Shown: positions 5,597 through 10,042 of the stretch, piece by piece
Position numbering within the stretch: the first letter of the stretch is position 1
Layout: the number at the start of each line of letters is the position of its first letter
NCBI GenBank assembly: GCA_003229915.1
Contig: QIGA01000110.1
Coordinates: 1 to 10,042, forward strand
Origin: Chloroflexota bacterium
Lineage (GTDB): Bacteria > Chloroflexota > Dehalococcoidia > SZUA-161
Direction: 5' to 3'
DNA: 10,042 bases
Program-made: the position numbers and the translations under genes
Notes under the pieces: generated by a model
Database searches by the model: none
What the model was told of the DNA's origin: nothing
The model's input: only the letters and a program-made list of their open reading frames with translations

Positions 5597-5731
5597 TAGT
5601 TTATGCGGTGTTTTTTTGGGACGGGAAACGGGGCTTTTGCTAACACTGGCCAGTTCGCTTTTCGCTCAACAACTTCCCATGATTCTACCGACTAATAGTT
5701 GACAGTAACTCTCCACCGGAGCACTCACTCT

Positions 5732-5759
5732 TTGCAACCAGGCTCATGTGTGATAGTAT
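5732..5759 (+). promoter_or_regulatory. Probable promoter of the mogA-trmD-rplS-priA operon
   Basis: TTGCAA (5732-5737) and TAGTAT (5754-5759) are separated by 16 bases, and TGA just before the -10 gives an extended -10. It lies about 30 bases before the first gene and is the best plus-strand match in this divergent spacer. It matches the consensus less well than the mraZ promoter. Confidence 0.5.
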
Positions 5760-5788
5760 AGATAAAACGTCAGCGGGGGATGTGGGGC

Positions 5789-6268
5789 ATGATGACTATC
5801 GGCATACTGACCGTTAGCGACAGGCGTTCTCAAGGTGAAGACGAGGACAAGAGCGGCGAGGTTATCCGCAAGGTGATGTCTCAGTTTGGCGCTCGTGTGG
5901 TGGACTACGGTATCGTTCCCGATGAAAAGGAGAACATAGTAGCGAAGTTGACTGAGTGGTCCGACAAAGGCGGAGTAGACCTGATTATAACCACCGGAGG
6001 GACAGGACTGAGCCCGCGCGATGTCACCCCAGAAGCTACACTCGATGTAGTGGACAAAACCGTCCCCGGTTTCTCAGAGGCGATGCGAGCAAAGGGCATC
6101 AAGAAAACGCCTCGCGCCATGCTTAGCCGGGAGGTGTGCGGCACTCGCGACAAAACCCTCATCATAAACCTGCCCGGCAGCCCCAAGGCAGTAAAGGAAA
6201 GCCTGCTTGTGATATTACCAGCTTTGCCCCATGCCATCGAGGTTCTCAAGGGTGAGGCTGAGGAGTAG
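5789..6268 (+). CDS. MogA/MoaB-family molybdenum cofactor protein
   Basis: This family binds molybdopterin; MogA-type members adenylylate it with MgATP before molybdate insertion, while MoaB-type members are close paralogues. The 159 residues are a single MoCF-binding domain. It has an N-terminal TIGILTVSDR strand, the binding loop TTGGTGLSPRDVTPEAT (68-84, with GGTG and the D of RDVTP) and SREVCGTRDKTL leading to NLPGSP (127-132). It has the length of the stand-alone proteins, not the multidomain MoeA. The ATG at 5789 is chosen (GGGGG nine bases upstream); 5792 is nearly as good and 5780 is less likely. MogA and MoaB cannot be told apart from sequence alone, so no symbol is given. No other cofactor gene is nearby; trmD follows after 39 bases. 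Confidence 0.92.
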   Translation: MMTIGILTVSDRRSQGEDEDKSGEVIRKVMSQFGARVVDYGIVPDEKENIVAKLTEWSDKGGVDLIITTGGTGLSPRDVTPEATLDVVDKTVPGFSEAMRAKGIKKTPRAMLSREVCGTRDKTLIINLPGSPKAVKESLLVILPALPHAIEVLKGEAEE

Positions 6269-6307
6269 GCGCGGACAGCGAAACAGTGGATAACAAGGTA
6301 AGCAGGG

Positions 6308-7057
6308 ATGGCGGAAATGCGCATCGATATTCTGACCCTTTTCCCCAACATGTTCAGCGGGCCCTTCGCCGAAAGTATCGTCAAACGAGCGATGGACCGC
6401 AACCTGATCGGCATCAAGATTCACAGTCTGCGCGAGTGGGGATTGGGCAAGCACAAGGTCGTCGATGACTACCCCTTCGGCGGGGTAACGGGCATGGTAA
6501 TGAAACCAGAACCATTATTCGAGGCAACGGAGGCAATCAGGGCAGAGAGCGCGTGCTCCTCTGCGCCAGTCATCCTGCTTACCCCCCAGGGGAGGGTTTT
6601 CAACCAGAATGTTGCCGCGGAGCTGGCGTCTCTTGCCCAGCTAATTCTTATCTGCGGCCATTACGAGGGTATCGATGAAAGGGTAAGGGAACACCTGGCC
6701 ACCGATGAAATCAGCATCGGCGATTACGTTCTCACAGGAGGCGAGCTGGCAGCGATGGTAGTTGTAGATGCAGTGACCAGGCTGCTGCCCGGAGTTCTGG
6801 GCTCTGAGGAGTCAGCAACGGATGATTCACACTCCAGCGGCCTATTGGAATACCCGCAATACACTCGCCCTCAGGCATACCGCGGGTGGGAAGCCCCGCA
6901 GGTATTGCTTTCGGGAAATCACGCCCAGATAGCCAAGTGGCGAAGAGAGCAGTCGATTATGCGCACACTCAAACGCCGTCCCGAACTCTTGGAGAAAGCC
7001 GATCTTTCATCTGAAGAGAGGGAACTAATCTCACAGTCAATGTTAAGGAAAGGTTAA
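6308..7057 (+). CDS. trmD: tRNA (guanine37-N1)-methyltransferase TrmD
   Basis: TrmD methylates N1 of G37 next to the anticodon, preventing +1 frameshifts. The 249 residues are a complete SPOUT-class enzyme. It has MRIDILTLFPNMF, the trefoil-knot SAM region LTPQGRVF (91-98), ICGHYEGIDERV (115-126) and SIGDYVLTGGELA (136-148). Catalytic R158 and D173 match E. coli R154 and D169 in RLLPGVLG...DDS, and GLLEYPQYTRP and LLSGNHAQI follow. The usual family N-terminus corresponds to the ATG at 6317, three codons inside; either start is possible, and AAGG about ten bases before 6308 slightly favours the longer one. The usual partners rpsP and rimM are absent. Confidence 0.97.
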   Translation: MAEMRIDILTLFPNMFSGPFAESIVKRAMDRNLIGIKIHSLREWGLGKHKVVDDYPFGGVTGMVMKPEPLFEATEAIRAESACSSAPVILLTPQGRVFNQNVAAELASLAQLILICGHYEGIDERVREHLATDEISIGDYVLTGGELAAMVVVDAVTRLLPGVLGSEESATDDSHSSGLLEYPQYTRPQAYRGWEAPQVLLSGNHAQIAKWRREQSIMRTLKRRPELLEKADLSSEERELISQSMLRKG

Positions 7058-7108
7058 GTTAGCGGCTGACAGCACTGATCAAAATGTGCTCAAGGCTGAG
7101 GCTATACC

Positions 7109-7116
7109 GAGGAGAG
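7109..7116 (+). promoter_or_regulatory. Strong ribosome-binding site of rplS
   Basis: GAGGAGAG ends five bases before the ATG at 7122. It settles the rplS start there rather than at the in-frame GTG at 7086, which lacks a comparable site. Confidence 0.85.
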
Positions 7117-7121
7117 AAACA

Positions 7122-7481
7122 ATGGACATCGGCTCTGTCGTAGAAACCAAGGTAAATGAAGACATCCCCGAGTTTGGTCCCGGTGATACCCTCAAAGTAA
7201 AGCTGAAGATCATTGAGGGAGAGCGAGAGCGCAGTCAAACCTTCGAAGGTGTGGTGATTAAGATGCGCCGCAGCGGCGCCAGTGCCAACTTCACACTCAG
7301 AAAGGTATTCCAGGGAGTGGGTGTTGAGCGCACCTTCCCCCTACACTCTCCCCGTTTGGAAAAGGTGGAGGTAGTGCGACACGGTAAGGTTCGCCGGTCG
7401 AAGCTCTACTATTTGCGCGATCTCAGCAGCAAAATGGCCAAGGCCAAGGTAAAATCAAGAGCAAAGGATGAATTACGCTGA
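7122..7481 (+). CDS. rplS: 50S ribosomal protein L19 (bL19)
   Basis: L19 sits at the 30S-50S interface of the large subunit. The 119 residues show the full family pattern: DIPEFGPGDTLKVKLKIIEG, FEGVVIKMR, FTLRKVFQGVGVERTFPLHSP and a basic GKVRRSKLYYLRD region, followed by a lysine-rich tail slightly longer than in E. coli. The ATG at 7122 is selected by the strong GAGGAGAG site. The 64-base gap from trmD contains a possible imperfect stem-loop (AGCAC 7071-7075 with GTGCT 7086-7090) that might be a leader structure, but the evidence is weak. The 3' end overlaps priA by 14 bases. Confidence 0.97.
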   Translation: MDIGSVVETKVNEDIPEFGPGDTLKVKLKIIEGERERSQTFEGVVIKMRRSGASANFTLRKVFQGVGVERTFPLHSPRLEKVEVVRHGKVRRSKLYYLRDLSSKMAKAKVKSRAKDELR

Positions 7482-9924
7482 GGTCGCTGTCCACTACCCA
7501 CTTGCGCAACCAAGAACCTTCAGCTATTCCATACCACCGCACACTCCCGTTAGCGTGGGGCACGCTGTCTGGGTGCCTTTCGGCCCCCGGCTGATTCAAG
7601 GTATTGTCTTTGCCCTCACCGACCACCCCGCGGTTGAGGAAACCAAGGAGATAGCCCAAGCCATCGATCCTCAACCGATCCTGCGCTCACACCAGATTGA
7701 ACTCTCCCGCTGGATAGCCGAATATTACCGCTCTTCCTACTTTGAGGCAGCCGCCCCGATGCTGCCACCAGGATTCGAGCGCAGGATTATCACCTTCATC
7801 GAGCTCACACCCAACGCCTCCGAGGTTACGATCTCCTCCCTCACTGCGCCGCAACGAAAGTTGCTAGCTCTCCTCCAGAGGAAGGGCAAAATCGGGGTGA
7901 GGGATCTCAAGAAGTCAGCGGGGCTACCCAGAATCGAATCCGTGATCGATCAGCTTATGCGCAAGAAGCTTGCAATAAAGACGCCAGAGCTGGAGAGGAT
8001 CAAGGTAAGACCTCGAATGGAAACGTATCTGAGGCTGGCAGCATCTGTTGACCAGGCCCAGGAAATCATCTCCTCTCTTGAACGAAAGAGAGCCACTCAA
8101 CAAACAAAGCTGCTCACACTTCTGATACGAAAGCCCGGACCGGTACGACTTTCCGAAATAAGGAAGCAGTTCAGCCTGACCTCGCAGACAGTGCGGGCAC
8201 TGACCCGCCAAGGTGTGATCTCCATTGAGGAGGTCAGAGTGCAGAGAGATCCGCTGTCACATCGCACTTTCGTTCCAGTGTCTCCACCCAACCTCACCAC
8301 GGCCCAAGAGAAAGCCTGGGCGGAGATCAAGGCTGGTATGGGGCGGCTCGCCTTCAGCGAGCCGCCCCATACCAGCCCCCCACCTGTCTTCCTGCTTCAC
8401 GGCGTAACCGGCAGCGGCAAGACAGAAATCTATCTGAGAGCGCTAGACCAAGCCATATCAATGGGGAAGAGAGCGATCGTCCTTGTCCCCGAGATCGCTC
8501 TCACCCCGCAAACCATTGACCGCTTCGCCACAAGATTCCCCGGCAGAGTAGCTGTGCTTCACAGCAGGTTGTCTCTAGGAGAGCAGTTCGACGTATGGCA
8601 ACGAATAAAGGAGGGCGACTTCGATGTCGTTATCGGTTCAAGGGGAGCGCTCTTTGCCCCACAACCAGAGCTGGGCCTCATCGTCATAGATGAAGAGCAT
8701 GAATGGACCTACAAACAGCAAGAGCAGCCACCCCGCTATCACGCCCGCGAGGTCGCCATCAAATTGGCGGAACTTACCAACTCAGTGGTAGTCCTGGGGA
8801 GCGCTACTCCCGACGTAACCAGCTATCACCGAGCCCAGAGAGGCGAATTCCAATTGCTCCAGCTCACCGAAAGAATCTCGGACGGGGAGATATCACCTCT
8901 GCCTCAGGTTGAGATCGTAGACCTCCGCCGCGAATTGAAGGAAGGCAACAGAAGCATCTTCAGCCGTTCTCTCGCTAGATCCATCGCTGAGACCCTGGCT
9001 GCCCAGGAACAAGTAATCCTGTTCCTCAACCGCAGGGGAACCGCAACCTTCGTGCAGTGTCGGGACTGCGGCTTCGTGCTACGCTGCCATCGCTGCGACG
9101 TCTCCTTGACCTACCATGCGGCTGACGACGATCTGGTCTGCCACCACTGCAATTACAGGACCAAAATACCCCATGTCTGTCCCGTATGCCTGAGCAGGCG
9201 AATCAAGTTCCTGGGCATCGGAACTCAAAAGGTTGAAGAGGAGGTAGGGAAGGCCTTCCCCACAGCACGGGTATTGCGCTGGGACCGAGATGTCACCAGG
9301 GGAAAACATTCCCACGAGCGAATCATGGACAGCTTCTTGGCTCACGAGGCAGATATCCTGGTCGGAACCCAGATGATCGCCAAAGGCCTCGACCTGCCTT
9401 TGGTGACGCTGGTAGGAGTAATCAATGCCGATATCGGGCTTTACCTGCCAGACCTCCGCTCCAGCGAGCGTACCTTCCAGATCCTGGCTCAGGTGGCCGG
9501 CAGGGCGGGGAGGGGAAAGACCGAGGGCAGAGTCATCCTCCAGAGCTATACGCCGGATCACTACGCTATCGTCGCCGCGGCAAAGCACGATTACTCAACC
9601 TTCTATGAACAGGAAATAACATTTCGCCATCAGCAGAGCGACCCGCCGTTCAGCCGACTGATACGTCTCATCTACACTCATACCAACTCCGCCCTTTGCC
9701 AGAAAGAAGCAGAAAGAGTATACCACCTTCTCAATCAGGAAAAGAACTCCCAGGGTCTGCCTAATATTAGCGTGTTCGGCCCATCCCCCACCTTTACCCA
9801 GCGCGTGCGTGGCAGATTCCGGTGGCAGATAATAGTCCGCGGCCCCGACCCCATCCCCCTCCTCTCCCAGCTTCATCTCCCTCAGGGCTGGTCAGTAGAT
9901 ATCGACCCAATGGGACTGGTCTGA
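7468..9924 (+). CDS. priA: Primosomal protein N', replication restart helicase PriA
   Basis: PriA is a 3'-5' superfamily 2 DNA helicase that recognises stalled forks and reloads the replicative helicase. The 818 residues contain the 3'-binding domain (about 1-105, AEVAVHYPLAQPRTFSYSIP) and winged-helix linker sequence. The helicase core follows with Walker A GVTGSGKT (312-319), DEEHE (408-412) and GSATPDV. Eight zinc-binding cysteines are C531, C534, C540, C543, C558, C561, C571 and C574. Then come GTQMIAKGLDLP and QVAGRAGRG. It is longer than the 732-residue E. coli protein, mainly before Walker A, where a palindrome adds about 16 residues. The start lies inside rplS, so coupled translation is likely. 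All catalytic motifs are intact, so the protein should be active. Confidence 0.97.
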   Translation: MNYAEVAVHYPLAQPRTFSYSIPPHTPVSVGHAVWVPFGPRLIQGIVFALTDHPAVEETKEIAQAIDPQPILRSHQIELSRWIAEYYRSSYFEAAAPMLPPGFERRIITFIELTPNASEVTISSLTAPQRKLLALLQRKGKIGVRDLKKSAGLPRIESVIDQLMRKKLAIKTPELERIKVRPRMETYLRLAASVDQAQEIISSLERKRATQQTKLLTLLIRKPGPVRLSEIRKQFSLTSQTVRALTRQGVISIEEVRVQRDPLSHRTFVPVSPPNLTTAQEKAWAEIKAGMGRLAFSEPPHTSPPPVFLLHGVTGSGKTEIYLRALDQAISMGKRAIVLVPEIALTPQTIDRFATRFPGRVAVLHSRLSLGEQFDVWQRIKEGDFDVVIGSRGALFAPQPELGLIVIDEEHEWTYKQQEQPPRYHAREVAIKLAELTNSVVVLGSATPDVTSYHRAQRGEFQLLQLTERISDGEISPLPQVEIVDLRRELKEGNRSIFSRSLARSIAETLAAQEQVILFLNRRGTATFVQCRDCGFVLRCHRCDVSLTYHAADDDLVCHHCNYRTKIPHVCPVCLSRRIKFLGIGTQKVEEEVGKAFPTARVLRWDRDVTRGKHSHERIMDSFLAHEADILVGTQMIAKGLDLPLVTLVGVINADIGLYLPDLRSSERTFQILAQVAGRAGRGKTEGRVILQSYTPDHYAIVAAAKHDYSTFYEQEITFRHQQSDPPFSRLIRLIYTHTNSALCQKEAERVYHLLNQEKNSQGLPNISVFGPSPTFTQRVRGRFRWQIIVRGPDPIPLLSQLHLPQGWSVDIDPMGLV
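8331..8377. repeat. Perfect 21-bp-arm palindrome inside priA
   Basis: The arms 8331-8351 and 8357-8377 are exact reverse complements around the 5-base loop CTTCA. In frame, the element encodes about residues 288-304 (AGMGRLAFSEPPHTS), just before the strand leading into Walker A. Its exact symmetry in a coding region is not explained by protein constraint. It suggests insertion of a palindromic repeat, like the in-frame palindromic elements known from Rickettsia. Confidence 0.87.
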
Positions 9925-9933
9925 CCCGCGTCA

Positions 9934-9994
9934 ACTCACATAAGAATGTTGCTGGAGGGTGGTTGCTCACTCATTTAGAAATGTTACCGGAGGA
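9934..9994. repeat. Imperfect direct repeat, 35-bp period, downstream of priA
   Basis: Two 26-base units at 9934-9959 and 9969-9994 match at 19 positions (shared ACTCA, AATGTT and GGAGG blocks). Repeated short motifs of this kind can be transposase-binding sites at an insertion-sequence end, but the window stops before any transposase would appear, so the nature is unknown. Confidence 0.45.
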
Positions 9995-10013
9995 GTGCCA
10001 CCTCCTCTCTTTT
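9990..10013 (+). terminator. Possible weak terminator after priA
   Basis: GAGGAG (9990-9995) pairs with CTCCTC (10002-10007) around a 6-base loop and is followed by TCTTTT. The stem is short and the tail interrupted, so this is a tentative end for the mogA-to-priA operon. The operon may instead continue beyond the window. Confidence 0.35.
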
Positions 10014-10042
10014 AGTCGCATTGGCGGAGTTCGGGTGTTGCC

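Noticed and set aside
5699..5704. TTGACA on the plus strand as a -35 for the mogA operon
   Set aside because: No acceptable -10 lies 16-18 bases downstream; the pair at 5732 and 5754 is better.
9079..9588. Minus-strand 169-codon frame opposite priA
   Set aside because: It is antisense to the PriA zinc-binding and helicase motifs, so it is a shadow frame.
1..10042. CRISPR arrays, tRNA or rRNA genes, phage or defence genes
   Set aside because: No regularly spaced repeat array, cloverleaf-like sequence, rRNA segment or defence-type protein was seen while reading both strands; a covariance-model scan could not be run.

Overview
The window is about 10 kb of bacterial chromosome carrying ten protein-coding genes, all housekeeping. 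It most resembles Dehalococcoidia-type Chloroflexota. The main reason is that mraZ and rsmH run straight into ftsZ, with none of the usual division-and-cell-wall (dcw) peptidoglycan genes (ftsL, ftsI, mur genes, mraY, ftsW, ftsQ, ftsA) between them, as expected of a lineage without a murein wall. The Gram-positive-type SOS box and moderate G+C fit this, but the taxonomic call is an inference from gene content and layout; no database search was done.

Layout. (1) Positions 1-574, minus: the N-terminal 191 residues of LexA, running off the left edge. It has a good sigma70-type promoter and an SOS box at the expected transcription start. (2) Positions 662-1162: a gene-free, repeat-rich block bounded by 12-bp terminal inverted repeats and a 5-bp direct repeat, which looks like a MITE-like non-autonomous insertion between the lexA promoter and the rpsT terminator. 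(3) rpsT (S20, minus, TTG start) and lysA (plus) diverge from a 117-bp spacer with back-to-back promoters. (4) lysA converges on ftsZ, with two hairpins between them. (5) Positions 5533 to 3062, minus: the compact operon mraZ-rsmH-ftsZ. It is preceded by a TTGACA promoter and four 7-bp boxes at an exact 10-bp period, matching the known form of MraZ operators. (6) Positions 5789-9924, plus: a mogA/moaB-like gene, trmD, rplS and priA, closely spaced and probably one operon, starting from the divergent promoter region at 5574-5788. priA carries a 21-bp-arm perfect palindrome in frame just before its Walker A motif. (7) Positions 9925-10042: a weak terminator-like hairpin and an imperfect 35-bp-period repeat.

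Functionally the window combines DNA-damage control and replication restart (LexA, PriA), translation (S20, L19, TrmD for tRNA m1G37, RsmH for 16S rRNA m4C1402), cell division (FtsZ with its regulator MraZ), lysine synthesis (LysA) and a molybdenum-cofactor-type protein. No new multi-gene system was found. The most interesting items are the reduced dcw operon with a clear MraZ operator, the MITE-like element, the palindrome inside priA, and the short FtsZ tail.
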